From the NCBI GenBank assembly GCA_032027125.1, contig JAVSMQ010000001.1, forward strand, positions 1,326,679 to 1,390,678: DNA of 64,000 nt, in the 5' to 3' direction. The stretch comes from JANJTB01 sp032027125 (GTDB taxonomy: Bacteria; Bacteroidota; Ignavibacteria; Kapaibacteriales; UBA2268). Positions 34,455 through 43,730 of the stretch are shown here, one piece after another. How positions within the stretch are numbered: position 1 is the stretch's first letter; the number at the start of each line of letters is the position of its first letter. The notes below the pieces were generated by a model. The model saw only the letters and a list, made by a program, of their open reading frames with translations, was not told where the DNA came from and ran no database searches. A program made the position numbers and the translations under genes.

Positions 34455-34763
34455 TCACACTTTCACTTCAACATCAACACCTGCCGGGAGTTCAAGACGC
34501 ATCAAAGCATCTATCGTCTTTTGTGTCGAGCTGAAAATGTCAATTAATCTTTTGTGAATTCTTGTCTCGAATTGTTCACGTGACTTTTTATCAACGTGCG
34601 GTGAACGGTTTACCGTATATACCGTACGTTTAGTAGGCAGAGGTACCGGTCCTGAAACAACGGCACCTGTCTGCTTAACTGTCCTGACAATTCTCTCCGA
34701 AGATTTGTCTATCAGGTTATGATCGTATGATTTTAATTTTATTCTAATTCTTTGTGTTGCCAC
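34455..34763 (-). CDS. rpsJ: 30S ribosomal protein S10
   Basis: A 102-residue S10 (RIRIKLKSYDHNLIDKSSER, VVSGPVPLPTKRTVYTVNRS, FETRIHKRLIDIFSSTQKTI). It belongs to the 30S head, and in other bacteria it is also the NusE antitermination factor. Confidence 0.98.
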   Translation of the reverse strand: MATQRIRIKLKSYDHNLIDKSSERIVRTVKQTGAVVSGPVPLPTKRTVYTVNRSPHVDKKSREQFETRIHKRLIDIFSSTQKTIDALMRLELPAGVDVEVKV

Positions 34764-34799
34764 TTTATTTTCCTTGAGATTTTATACGATCCCGGTTTC

Positions 34800-36005
34800 T
34801 TATTCAATAATACCTGTTACTACACCTGCACCAACTGTTCTGCCGCCTTCACGAATTGCGAATCTCAATCCTTCTTCCATCGCAACCGGGGTGATAAGTT
34901 CAACTTCGATTGAATCCAAGTTGTCACCGGGCATAACCATCTCGACACCGGCAGGTAAAGTCATTGAACCTGTTACGTCTGTTGTTCTGAAATAGAACTG
35001 AGGACGGTAACCGTTGAAGAATGGAGTATGACGTCCGCCTTCTTCTTTTTTCAATACGTAAACCTGTGCTGTAAATTTATAGTGTGGTTTGATAGAACCC
35101 GGTTTAGCAATAACCATTCCGCGTTCAAGTTCGTTTTTGTCAACACCGCGTAAAAGAAGACCAACGTTATCGCCGGCACGTCCTTCATCGAGTAATTTAC
35201 GAAACATTTCAACACCGGTACAAATAGTTTTCTTCTGCAGACCGAAACCTACGATTTCGACTTCTTCGTTAACTTTTACTATACCGCGTTCAATTCTTCC
35301 TGTCCCGACAGTTCCGCGACCTGTAATTGAGAATACGTCCTCAACAGGCATAAGGAATGGTTTGTCAACTTCTCTGATAGGAGTAGGAATATAACTGTCA
35401 ACAGCATCCATCAAATTCCAGATACACTGGTATCTTTCATCATCAAGCGGAGCATCAGCAGCACCTGCATCAAGTGCATGAAGTGCCGAACCCATAATTA
35501 TAGGAATTTCGTCACCCGGGAAATTATATGAAGTAAGAAGGTCGCGAAGTTCCATTTCAACGAGTTCTAACAACTCAGGATCAGCGATATCAACTTTGTT
35601 CATGAATACAACCATTTTCGGAACACCTACCTGACGTGCAAGAAGGATATGTTCGCGTGTTTGAGGCATTGGACCGTCAGTTGCAGCACATACAAGAATT
35701 GCTCCATCCATCTGGGCAGCACCGGTAATCATATTTTTGATATAATCGGCGTGTCCCGGGCAGTCAACGTGAGCATAGTGACGATTTTCAGTCTGATACT
35801 CAACGTGAGCTGTTGCAATAGTTATTCCACGTGCCTTTTCTTCGGGTGCGTTGTCAATTGAGTCAAATGTTCTTTTTTCACCGCCAAGCTTTTTAGACAA
35901 AGCCATAGTAATAGCGGCTGTTAGAGTTGTCTTACCATGATCCACGTGACCAATTGTGCCAACGTTCACGTGCGGCTTACTGCGATCAAATTTTTCTTTA
36001 GCCAT
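34800..36005 (-). CDS. tuf: Elongation factor Tu
   Basis: A 401-residue GTPase delivering aminoacyl-tRNA. G motifs: GHVDHGKTTL (G1), RGITI with the effector threonine (G2), DCPGHADYIK (G3) and FMNKVD (G4). Domains 2 and 3 are complete (GRGTVGTGRIERG, KEEGGRHTPFFNGYRPQFYF). This is the only tuf in the window, in the canonical slot between fusA and rpsJ. Confidence 0.98.
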   Translation of the reverse strand: MAKEKFDRSKPHVNVGTIGHVDHGKTTLTAAITMALSKKLGGEKRTFDSIDNAPEEKARGITIATAHVEYQTENRHYAHVDCPGHADYIKNMITGAAQMDGAILVCAATDGPMPQTREHILLARQVGVPKMVVFMNKVDIADPELLELVEMELRDLLTSYNFPGDEIPIIMGSALHALDAGAADAPLDDERYQCIWNLMDAVDSYIPTPIREVDKPFLMPVEDVFSITGRGTVGTGRIERGIVKVNEEVEIVGFGLQKKTICTGVEMFRKLLDEGRAGDNVGLLLRGVDKNELERGMVIAKPGSIKPHYKFTAQVYVLKKEEGGRHTPFFNGYRPQFYFRTTDVTGSMTLPAGVEMVMPGDNLDSIEVELITPVAMEEGLRFAIREGGRTVGAGVVTGIIE

Positions 36006-36060
36006 TTGTACATCGCTCCTAATTAATACTGAGTATTTAAATAAATAAATTAATAACTTT

Positions 36061-38115
36061 CTAATAAAAACTTTTTTCTACTGCAGGTTCATAATGAGAA
36101 AATGTCATTGTGAATACTGCCCGACCCTGACTCTTTGAACGCAGTTGCGTTACATAACCGAATAACTCGGATAACGGAGCCTGAGCTCTTATCACCTGCA
36201 TTGAAAGCACGCTGTCAATTCCTTCAACCCTGCCTCTTCTGGAACTTATATCGGCTATAATGTCGCCGACATATTCTTCAGGAGATGTTACATCAAGTCT
36301 GAACACCGGCTCAAGCAGAACCGGACTTGCCTTGCGGCATGCGTCCTTTACAGCACTTGAAGCGGCTATCTTACAGCCAATCTCGGTTGTGGTATCAAGA
36401 ATATAGTTTGATTCCAAAATCCTGACTTTTACATCAATCATAGGATAACCGTTGGGTCCTATGTTCAAAGCCTCACGAACACCCTGCTCTAAAGCAGTAA
36501 CAAGATTTTCGGGAATCTTTGACTTTCTCAAAGTGTTTTCAATTACCAATCCTTCATTCCTCTTACCGGGCAGAACTTCAATCTTTACGTGACCGTATTG
36601 ATTTTTGTTTGCTAACTGTCTTTCGAATACCGACTCTTCGATAACCGGAATTCCGATTGTCTCACGATACGATACCTGAGGTTTGCCGACTTTGGCAGGC
36701 ACTTTGAACTCACGGTTCAGTCTGTCTACAATTATTTCGAGATGAAGTTCTCCGACTCCGCTTATGATTAACTGTCCGCTTTCGTTATCTGCTGAAAACT
36801 TAAAGGTCGGGTCTTCATCAGCTAACTTTTGCAGCGTATCGAGAAGTTTATCCTGGTCTGCAATTGTTTTGGCTTCAATAGCCTGATTAATCACAGGTTC
36901 GGAAAAACTAATCTTTTCATAAAGAAGTGGATGATTTATATCGCAAAGGGTATCTCCGGTTCGGGTAAACTTAAGTCCGGGAATTGTAATAATATCACCG
37001 GCATAAGCTTCCTGAATTTCATCACGTTTATTTGCATAAATCTTCATAATTTTCAGAATTTTCTCTTTTTTGGCGGAAGAAGTGTTTTGCACACTTTGAC
37101 CGACTTTTATAGAGCCTGAATAAATTCTGATAAAAGTAAGTTTACCAATGAACGGATCAGTAATCAGCTTAAAGGCAAGTGCAGAAAAAGGTTCGTTATC
37201 ATCGGGATTACGAGTTATCAATTTCTCATGGTCTTCAGCATCATAACCGGGAAAATATTTTACTTCAAGTGGGGATGGCAGGTACTCAATCACAGCATTC
37301 ATCAACGGTTGTACGCCGATGTTTTTAAGTGATGAGCCGCATAGAACGGGAACAAATTTTTGTTCGACAGTTCCTTTACGCAGGGTCGCTTTGATTTCAG
37401 ATTCGGATATCTCTTCGCCAGCAAGGAACTTCTCAAATATTACATCGTCAATATCTGCAAGGGATTCAAGCATATAATTACGATACTCCTCGGCTTTCGG
37501 TAAGAAAGCTTTGGGAATTTCTGATTCAGTGTATTCCAAGCCGAGTGTTTCGATATCAAAGCGTAAGGATTTCATTCTAATTAAATCCACCACACCTTCG
37601 AATCTGTCTTCGGCGCCCATTGGGAACTGCAATACGATTGGTTTGGCATTCAGACGTGTTCTCATCATTTCGATTACACGTTCAAAATCAGCACCCGTTC
37701 TGTCCATCTTATTGACAAAAGCAATACGAGGTACGTGATACTGATCAGCCTGATGCCATACTGTTTCCGATTGCGGTTCAACGCCGCCCACTCCGCAAAA
37801 CAATGCGATAGCTCCATCAAGTACGCGAAGTGACCTTTGCACTTCAGCGGTGAAATCAACATGTCCGGGAGTATCAATCAGATTAATCTGATAATCTTTC
37901 CACATACATGTTGTTGCAGCCGACATAATAGTAATTCCGCGTTCTTTCTCCTGCTCCATATAGTCCATAAAGGCAGTGCCGTCATCAACAGCTCCCATCT
38001 TATAAAGATACCCTGTATAATACAGGATTCTTTCGGTGGTTGTCGTTTTACCGGCGTCAATATGAGCCATAATGCCGATATTGCGGAATTTCGATATATC
38101 TACTTGACGAGTCAT
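36061..38115 (-). CDS. fusA: Elongation factor G
   Basis: A 684-residue translocase GTPase: AHIDAGKTTTTERILYYTG (G1), RGITIMSAATT (G2), DTPGHVDF (G3) and FVNKMDRTGADF (G4), then domains II-V (GVGELHLEIIVDRLNREF, ending with the domain V region). It moves tRNAs and mRNA after peptide transfer. It is slightly shorter than many EF-G proteins (about 690-705). Domain III reads GVGELHLE where many have GMGELHLD; the operon position supports the main EF-G. Confidence 0.96.
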   Translation of the reverse strand: MTRQVDISKFRNIGIMAHIDAGKTTTTERILYYTGYLYKMGAVDDGTAFMDYMEQEKERGITIMSAATTCMWKDYQINLIDTPGHVDFTAEVQRSLRVLDGAIALFCGVGGVEPQSETVWHQADQYHVPRIAFVNKMDRTGADFERVIEMMRTRLNAKPIVLQFPMGAEDRFEGVVDLIRMKSLRFDIETLGLEYTESEIPKAFLPKAEEYRNYMLESLADIDDVIFEKFLAGEEISESEIKATLRKGTVEQKFVPVLCGSSLKNIGVQPLMNAVIEYLPSPLEVKYFPGYDAEDHEKLITRNPDDNEPFSALAFKLITDPFIGKLTFIRIYSGSIKVGQSVQNTSSAKKEKILKIMKIYANKRDEIQEAYAGDIITIPGLKFTRTGDTLCDINHPLLYEKISFSEPVINQAIEAKTIADQDKLLDTLQKLADEDPTFKFSADNESGQLIISGVGELHLEIIVDRLNREFKVPAKVGKPQVSYRETIGIPVIEESVFERQLANKNQYGHVKIEVLPGKRNEGLVIENTLRKSKIPENLVTALEQGVREALNIGPNGYPMIDVKVRILESNYILDTTTEIGCKIAASSAVKDACRKASPVLLEPVFRLDVTSPEEYVGDIIADISSRRGRVEGIDSVLSMQVIRAQAPLSELFGYVTQLRSKSQGRAVFTMTFSHYEPAVEKSFY

Positions 38116-38157
38116 CTCAAGTCAGGTTTACAAATTTACAAAGAACATAACAACAAT

Positions 38158-38625
38158 TTACCATTTAAAATGAGCGAAAGCTTTATTAGCTTCTGCCATT
38201 TTATGCGTGTCTTCACGCTTTTTAACTGCCGAACCTTCACCTTTAGAGGCGGCAATAAATTCTGCGGCAAGCCTTGACGACATATTTTTATCGCGGCGAG
38301 CCTTAGCATAATTCTTAAGCCAACGGATAGCAAGGGCAAGACGTCTTTCTTCACGAACGTCAACAGGCACCTGATAAGTAGCACCGCCGACACGGCGTGA
38401 GCGAACTTCAACCAATGGAGCTACATTTGAAATAGCCTTCTTAAAAACCTCAAGAGGTTCTTCACTGGTTTTTTCTCTTACTATATCGAAAGCCTGATAA
38501 ATGAGCTCACGGGCAACATTCTTTTTGCCTTCGTACATAATATTGTTTACAAACTTTGCTACAACGTAATCATTGTACTTTGGGTCTAAAACAACCGGTC
38601 TTTTTTCTGCTCTTCTTTTTCTCAT
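38158..38625 (-). CDS. rpsG: 30S ribosomal protein S7
   Basis: A 155-residue S7 (RKRRAEKRPVVLDPKYNDYV, RRVGGATYQVPVDVREERRL). It nucleates assembly of the 30S head and, in E. coli, represses the str operon. Confidence 0.98.
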   Translation of the reverse strand: MRKRRAEKRPVVLDPKYNDYVVAKFVNNIMYEGKKNVARELIYQAFDIVREKTSEEPLEVFKKAISNVAPLVEVRSRRVGGATYQVPVDVREERRLALAIRWLKNYAKARRDKNMSSRLAAEFIAASKGEGSAVKKREDTHKMAEANKAFAHFKW

Positions 38626-38644
38626 TGCTCTATTTACTATTTAG

Positions 38645-39070
38645 TTATTTTTTCTTACCTTTAGGAGCGCCCTTAGCCGCTGGTCCGGTTGGCTGTCCCG
38701 GCTTGGGTCTCTTAGAACCATATTTTGATCTTCCCTGGCGTCTGCCGTCAACACCTTGTGTATCAGCAGTACCGCGAACGATATGATATCTTACGCCCGG
38801 CAAGTCTTTAACTCTACCGCCGCGTACATATACAATTGAGTGCTCCTGAAGGTTATGACCTTCACCGGGAATATAAGCAGTAACTTCAAAACCCGAAGTT
38901 AGTCTTACACGGGCTACTTTTCTTAAAGCCGAGTTTGGCTTTTTAGGAGTAGTTGTATAAACTCTTGTACACACACCTCTTCTCTGAGGGCATGAGCTGA
39001 GAGCCGCCGACTTACTTTTGTATTCTATCTTCTTTCTGCCTTTACGAACTAACTGACTGATAGTTGGCAC
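38645..39070 (-). CDS. rpsL: 30S ribosomal protein S12
   Basis: A 141-residue S12, first gene of the super-operon. KKPNSALRKVARVRL and RGGRVKDLPGVRYHIVRG hold the decoding-centre loops (streptomycin-resistance positions are the usual lysines). The C-terminal about 18 residues (PGQPTGPAAKGAPKGKKK) extend beyond the usual end. Its promoter lies about 50 bp upstream. Confidence 0.98.
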   Translation of the reverse strand: MPTISQLVRKGRKKIEYKSKSAALSSCPQRRGVCTRVYTTTPKKPNSALRKVARVRLTSGFEVTAYIPGEGHNLQEHSIVYVRGGRVKDLPGVRYHIVRGTADTQGVDGRRQGRSKYGSKRPKPGQPTGPAAKGAPKGKKK

Positions 39071-39122
39071 TTTATATCTCCAAATTTATATACTTGCACA
39101 CACTTTACGGTGACAGAGCTTA

Positions 39123-39154
39123 CAAAAGTAGCAAAAAGTTATTTAACCACCAAA
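39123..39154 (-). promoter_or_regulatory. Bacteroidota-type promoter of the ribosomal super-operon
   Basis: On the minus strand: TTTG (39154-39151), exactly 20 nt, then TACTTTTG (39130-39123). This is a full match to TTTG...TAnnTTTG. The predicted start near 39116 gives a leader of about 46 nt before rpsL. Confidence 0.75.
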
Positions 39155-39255
39155 TTTTTTTTCAACAATTTCAAAATTATTTTCAAATTATTTTTATTTG
39201 TTTACAAATAGGTCTTAATTAACGGCTATTTAAGCATTTTAAAACCTCGGTTTAT

Positions 39256-39690
39256 TTATTCACATCCCATTTTTATATAATCAAAAGGATTGGATATTTT
39301 TGATAATTTGGCATGGCTTATATGAGTATATATTTGTGTTGTTTTAATAGAACTATGACCGAGTAATTCCTGAATTAATCTAATATCTGTACCGGTTTCC
39401 AGTAAATGTAATGCAAAGCTGTGACGTAATGTCTGAACTGTTGCATGCTTATTGATACGGGCTTTAGTAACTGCATTTTTAAAGATGGCTTGAATACTTC
39501 GTGGCGAATATTTGCAGTCTTTCTGACTTTCAAATATATAAATGCCCGGATGATAAATTTTGAAATATTCATTCAATAACTTCAATAATTTGGATGACAG
39601 CATTACATTCCGGCAGTGTTGTTTATTTTTCATTTGAATTTTAACAAGCATTTTTTCTGTATCCATATCACTGATAGTCAGATTAATCAA
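39256..39690 (-). pseudogene. Remnant of a Xer/integron-type tyrosine recombinase (C-terminal part)
   Basis: Only the C-terminal catalytic part (144 codons) remains. The SAM-like DNA-binding domain and the segment with the first catalytic arginine are gone: homology begins at EELINLTISDMD and a stop codon precedes it. The remaining part has K23-like KNKQHC, R89 in TLRHSF, H112 in LLGHSS and Y121 in IYTHI, but Q86 replaces the catalytic histidine of HxxR. It cannot be an active recombinase as it stands. Part of a lost integron or mobile element is the likeliest origin. Confidence 0.8.
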
Positions 39691-39866
39691 TTCTTCCTAT
39701 AAAATCAAAAAGCAAATAAATTCATTACTGCTCTGAGATACTAACCAAAATATGGATAGTAAATATTAAATTATCATTTTTTTATATTTCACTAAATTCT
39801 AGATTAAAGCGTTTATGTGTTTCAAACATCGCATAATAATAATCCAATTATAAACAAAGATAAGAA

Positions 39867-40355
39867 ATGATTTTGAAAATACATTTAATATTCCTGCTAA
39901 CTATATTCAGTAGCAATATATATGCTCAGACTTCAGAAATATCAGATAATAATGCACACAGTCACGAACATTACAAAAATGAGATTGGAGCTGCATATTC
40001 GGGTGCATATTTTATTAACGAGGAAGTTTTAGCTCATGAAATTCACCTTCATTATTTAAGGAGTTTATCTGAATCTTTTGGTTTTGGTTTAGGATATGAA
40101 AGAATTTTTGATGAACATAATCATCAGACAATCGGACTTATCGGGACATACATACCTGTTGAAAATTTAAGTTTCAGTATTTCTCCCGGGTTGTCATTTG
40201 AAGATAATGCTCCTCAGCCAAAATTTGCTCTGCATCTCGAAACAATGTATGAATTTGAGGTTTCAGATTTTCATATTGGTCCCGCTTTAGAATTTGCTTA
40301 TGATTCTGAAGATATACATTTAAGTTTAGGTCTGCACATTGGATTTGGTTTTTGA
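39867..40355 (+). CDS. Small His-rich outer-membrane barrel protein, function unknown
   Basis: A 162-residue exported protein. The signal peptide (about 1-21) ends YAQ. The remainder alternates Gly/aromatic-rich strands (GFGLGYERIF, TIGLIGTYIP, SISPGLSF, LSLGLHIGFGF) and ends in Phe, as outer-membrane barrels do. It is rich in His (HSHEHYKNE, HEIHLHYL, DEHNHQT), which hints at metal binding. I recognise no family. It appears monocistronic. Confidence 0.6.
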   Translation: MILKIHLIFLLTIFSSNIYAQTSEISDNNAHSHEHYKNEIGAAYSGAYFINEEVLAHEIHLHYLRSLSESFGFGLGYERIFDEHNHQTIGLIGTYIPVENLSFSISPGLSFEDNAPQPKFALHLETMYEFEVSDFHIGPALEFAYDSEDIHLSLGLHIGFGF

Positions 40356-40443
40356 CTTATACCGTAACGGAAGGATATGAGCGATTCTCTGTAATCATTG
40401 AGTTAGAACAATATGTATTTATTTCATTGAACTTTTATGAAAA

Positions 40444-41076
40444 CTACCAAACTCTTGGTTCAAAATTTTCAGGTATTTGCATATCAACCAAATCATCGGA
40501 AATGGATATGAAATAAATTCCACTATTGAATAGTTCCCTGATATTATCTTTATCATAATGGGTCGCTATAATTGCTCCATAAATCTTTCTGTCAGCATAT
40601 TCTTTTTTGAATTTACGAAATCTTTCAATTTGTTTTTGAAGCTGCTCAATTGCATCGGGTTTGAAATGGCTTTTTATTTCGATTAAGTAACAAGATTCTT
40701 CGGAAATTGCAAGTAAATCAATTTCCATAGAACTGCCATTAGCATTAAATCTGTACCTTTCGGCAAAATCTCTGCACTGAAATTTCTTTTCAAAAAGTTT
40801 ATAAAGAGAGGGTAAAACCAATCCTTCATTAAAAGTTCCGAACTTATTACCCAGTCCTCCGATCTGTTTGCCGAGTTCCTTGAATTGCTTTTCTGTTTCA
40901 AGGAATTTGGAACTTAACAATTCATCCGTTTTCTTAAACTTATCAGCAATCTCTTTGAACTGCTTGTCTGTTTCTTTGAATTGTTTGTCTGTTTCTTTGA
41001 ATCGTCGGTCTGTTTCCTGAAACATTGCCCATACTTTATCAAAATTCAATTTTTCGTTTTCTACCGTTGTTTCCAT
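40444..41076 (-). CDS. Coiled-coil PD-(D/E)XK nuclease-like protein (DUF3782-like)
   Basis: A 210-residue protein. Residues about 20-75 form a coiled coil built on ETDKQFK heptads. The C-terminal part has a nuclease-like core with D120 in MEIDLLA and E133/K135 in LIEIKSH, the PD-(D/E)XK pattern. Many cyanobacteria and Bacteroidota carry such proteins of unknown role, perhaps as DNA-processing enzymes. The coiled coil is partly encoded by tandem 21-bp repeats (40954-41016). No methylase or partner is adjacent, so a restriction system is not supported. Confidence 0.65.
   Translation of the reverse strand: METTVENEKLNFDKVWAMFQETDRRFKETDKQFKETDKQFKEIADKFKKTDELLSSKFLETEKQFKELGKQIGGLGNKFGTFNEGLVLPSLYKLFEKKFQCRDFAERYRFNANGSSMEIDLLAISEESCYLIEIKSHFKPDAIEQLQKQIERFRKFKKEYADRKIYGAIIATHYDKDNIRELFNSGIYFISISDDLVDMQIPENFEPRVW
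40954..41016 (-). repeat. Three tandem 21-bp repeats coding for coiled-coil heptads
   Basis: Units 40954-40974, 40975-40995 and 40996-41016 share TTTGAA...GTCTGTTTC. Each encodes one heptad, (K)ETDKQF or RRFKETD. Unit gain or loss would lengthen the coil in register. Confidence 0.88.
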
Positions 41077-41227
41077 TTCTCATTTCCTGTTTTTCGAAAT
41101 CACTTATAAATACGAATAATCAATTAAATAATTTTTGACAGTCTTCAACTTCTCTGGTTATACATACCTGCTTCTTTTAATATAATGAATTCATTATATT
41201 AAATAAAATAATCATTCCTGCCATCGA

Positions 41228-43345
41228 CTATTGCATTACCACAAGTTGTTTGCGTATTGTTCCCATGTTTGTTTCGATTACTAATAAATACACTCCCGGA
41301 GCAGATGGAGCCTGAATATTATTCAAAGAATGATTATTAGACGAAGATTCAGAACTAATTAAATTCCCCGGTAAATCATAAATTTTAAGCTCTATTATTT
41401 CAAATTCACCGGAGTAAAACAAACTAATCTGCCCGCCGGATAAAATTGGATTGGGTGCTAAAATGATTTCATCTAAACTTATATTTTCATCAACAGTTGT
41501 TGCAATATCGGATACTTTACAAAGAATTTTTCTGTAATCAATTATAAAGTTTCTGACCGGAAAGTCAAACTCAAAATTAAATTTTTGGGAGCGGCTGTTG
41601 TTGTAAACTGTTCTTGTCGCCAATATATTTAATGAATCATCCATAAATAATATATCTACAGGCATTTCATAGAATTCCTTGTAGCCTTCTCCTTCCTGCA
41701 CCTGGTTAACAAAAACGTCATAATTGAATTTTCCCCCGTCGGAGCCGTTGAAAGTTACAGCCAACTCGTATTCAGGATTACCGGCACCGTAAATCCACTG
41801 GTCAAAAAATAAATCAAGATCCATTTTGGGAGATGTAATTTTACTTTTTAATACTGCAAGGAATTCTTCTGTTGTAAAAGTTCGAAATTTATTGGTTTCG
41901 AAAATATCTTTCATTACATTAAAAAATTCTTCCCTGCCGGTTAATTCCGAAAGCATGTGGAATACCCATCCGGCTTTGTTATAGGTTATATAAGTTAATT
42001 TAAAAACCAGATTTTCCGGAACGCCGTAAACGGGGTACTGGTGCGAATCTGAGAATTCGAAATAATAATTAGCCTTTGACAGCATTCGGTTATAATAGCT
42101 GTCTTCATTTTTTGTGATATTTTCTGACCATAATGCTTCAAACCAAGTGGCTCCCCCCTCATTAATCCAGATATCGTTCCACGAAGCACACGTAATCAAA
42201 TCACCAATCCAATGGTGAGCAGCTTCATGAGCCAATCCTAATTCTGCATGTCCTCTTAGCCACGAGCGGTGTATTGTTGTCAAAGTCTGATGCTCCATTC
42301 CACCGTACATGTATGGTTCAGCAGCAACTGTACCATATTTTTCAAATGAATACTCACCGAATTTTGAAGAAAAAAATCTTAACATTTCCGGCTGATTTTT
42401 CAAAGCAATTTTACCATTATAAACTGAACCCGCTGGAGGATTGAGGTCAGTATCCCACATATAGTTCCCGATTTTTACGGTATCCTGATTGTCTGAAAAT
42501 CTCGGGTAATTCTGTTCAAAATAGCTATATTTTGAAGCTGCTACCGTCATTAAATATGTCGAAACCGGACTTGCGTGGCTCCAATGAAAAGTTGAAGTTT
42601 CAAATTCTCCGGTATTCTCTGAAATTAAAGAATCAAGTAAGCCGTTTGAAACACCAATGAATCCTTCAGGAACTTTTACACTTATCTGCGATATAGCTTT
42701 ATCATAAGGGTAGTCATTGCACGGCATCCAAAAGTGAGCGAATGTCGGTTCGCCCTGAGTATATACCAAAGGTTCTACAGCCGTTGCATCCTGGTATTTC
42801 CCGCGTGAAAAGTAATATATTCCTGTCCTGAAATTTCTGTCTAACCGGTAATCTATCGTTATCGTGAGTGTATCATCCTTTATAAGTGTTTTATTTGATA
42901 ATATCCGGAGCAAATCATCTGATGTTGAAAAGGTGAAAATACCGGAAGTCTTTTTTGAAGAAACTTTTACATTTGTTATTGCCATTTCTGCAGCATCAAG
43001 AGTAAATGAATTATAACCTGAACTGTCAATTTTGAGTATGATTATTTGTTTTCCTGTGCAGGTAAAATTTTCCAGCAATAGTTCTGTTGTATCAGCACTT
43101 TGCAGGAAATCCGATAAATCAATAAATAACTTATAATTCAGGACATCATAAATTGGTCTTATAATATTTGATTGCAGCGACTCCTTATCGATATGCTTAT
43201 AATTATGGCTGCAATTAATCTCAGTGATTCTGCTTTGCCTGCTCTCGAAAGGGGCTGTACCTTCATTCAGCATTTGCGGTGGAATAGCGCCCTGCAACAA
43301 TGCCGCAGACATCATTAACATCAATAAACAAATTCTCAGTAACAT
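41228..43345 (-). CDS. Secreted M1-family metallo-aminopeptidase with T9SS-type C-terminus
   Basis: A 705-residue gluzincin peptidase with a signal peptide (about 1-20). Exopeptidase motif GGMEH at 349-352, zinc motif HEAAH at H373/E374/H377 and third zinc ligand E396 in NEGG. It removes N-terminal amino acids from peptides. The C-terminus (about 620-705: ILAPNPILSGGQISLFY, LKIYDLPGNLI, GVYLLVIETNMG, KQLVVMQ) is a T9SS sorting domain, so it acts on the cell surface or outside. The family relative at 48.0-50.0 kb is only distantly similar. Confidence 0.88.
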   Translation of the reverse strand: MLLRICLLMLMMSAALLQGAIPPQMLNEGTAPFESRQSRITEINCSHNYKHIDKESLQSNIIRPIYDVLNYKLFIDLSDFLQSADTTELLLENFTCTGKQIIILKIDSSGYNSFTLDAAEMAITNVKVSSKKTSGIFTFSTSDDLLRILSNKTLIKDDTLTITIDYRLDRNFRTGIYYFSRGKYQDATAVEPLVYTQGEPTFAHFWMPCNDYPYDKAISQISVKVPEGFIGVSNGLLDSLISENTGEFETSTFHWSHASPVSTYLMTVAASKYSYFEQNYPRFSDNQDTVKIGNYMWDTDLNPPAGSVYNGKIALKNQPEMLRFFSSKFGEYSFEKYGTVAAEPYMYGGMEHQTLTTIHRSWLRGHAELGLAHEAAHHWIGDLITCASWNDIWINEGGATWFEALWSENITKNEDSYYNRMLSKANYYFEFSDSHQYPVYGVPENLVFKLTYITYNKAGWVFHMLSELTGREEFFNVMKDIFETNKFRTFTTEEFLAVLKSKITSPKMDLDLFFDQWIYGAGNPEYELAVTFNGSDGGKFNYDVFVNQVQEGEGYKEFYEMPVDILFMDDSLNILATRTVYNNSRSQKFNFEFDFPVRNFIIDYRKILCKVSDIATTVDENISLDEIILAPNPILSGGQISLFYSGEFEIIELKIYDLPGNLISSESSSNNHSLNNIQAPSAPGVYLLVIETNMGTIRKQLVVMQ

Positions 43346-43730
43346 TTAAATCTCCAATAAAAATAATCATTTTGTTAAAATAATACTAAACAGTACAACT
43401 AATTTACGGCACTGCAAAAAAGTAAAATATATTGAAATTGACAATATTTATATTTTTTCAACAATCCATAATGTAAAGGTGAAATTAAAGCAAATTTATT
43501 TTAACTTTATAAAAATACTTTTAATAATGAATTTGGAAAATAGATATTAATAACGCAAAGCATTTATGAATAGATTCCGGCTTAAATCCATAAAATTCAC
43601 AGATAATTTTACGATTGAAATCAACATAATTTGCTAAAATAATTGATTATGTCGGAAAAAATCGGCAATTTTGTACTCGAATTAATTACAATTTTTAAAA
43701 AATATACAGCTAACAACTGGAGAAAATAAA
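43346..43730. other. Divergent spacer with a possible promoter of the PLP lyase
   Basis: Within this 385-bp gene-free stretch, TTG (43643-43645), 20 nt, then CAATTTTG (43666-43673) matches the promoter form at all but one base. GGAG precedes the ATG at 43731. I looked for a SAM or other riboswitch in the leader and saw no convincing structure. Confidence 0.4.

Noticed and set aside
40444..41076. Restriction-modification system
   Set aside because: There is a nuclease-like core only; no methylase or specificity gene is near.
43346..43730. SAM or other riboswitch ahead of the PLP lyase
   Set aside because: No conserved stem set or kink-turn could be found; the stretch is AT-rich without structure.
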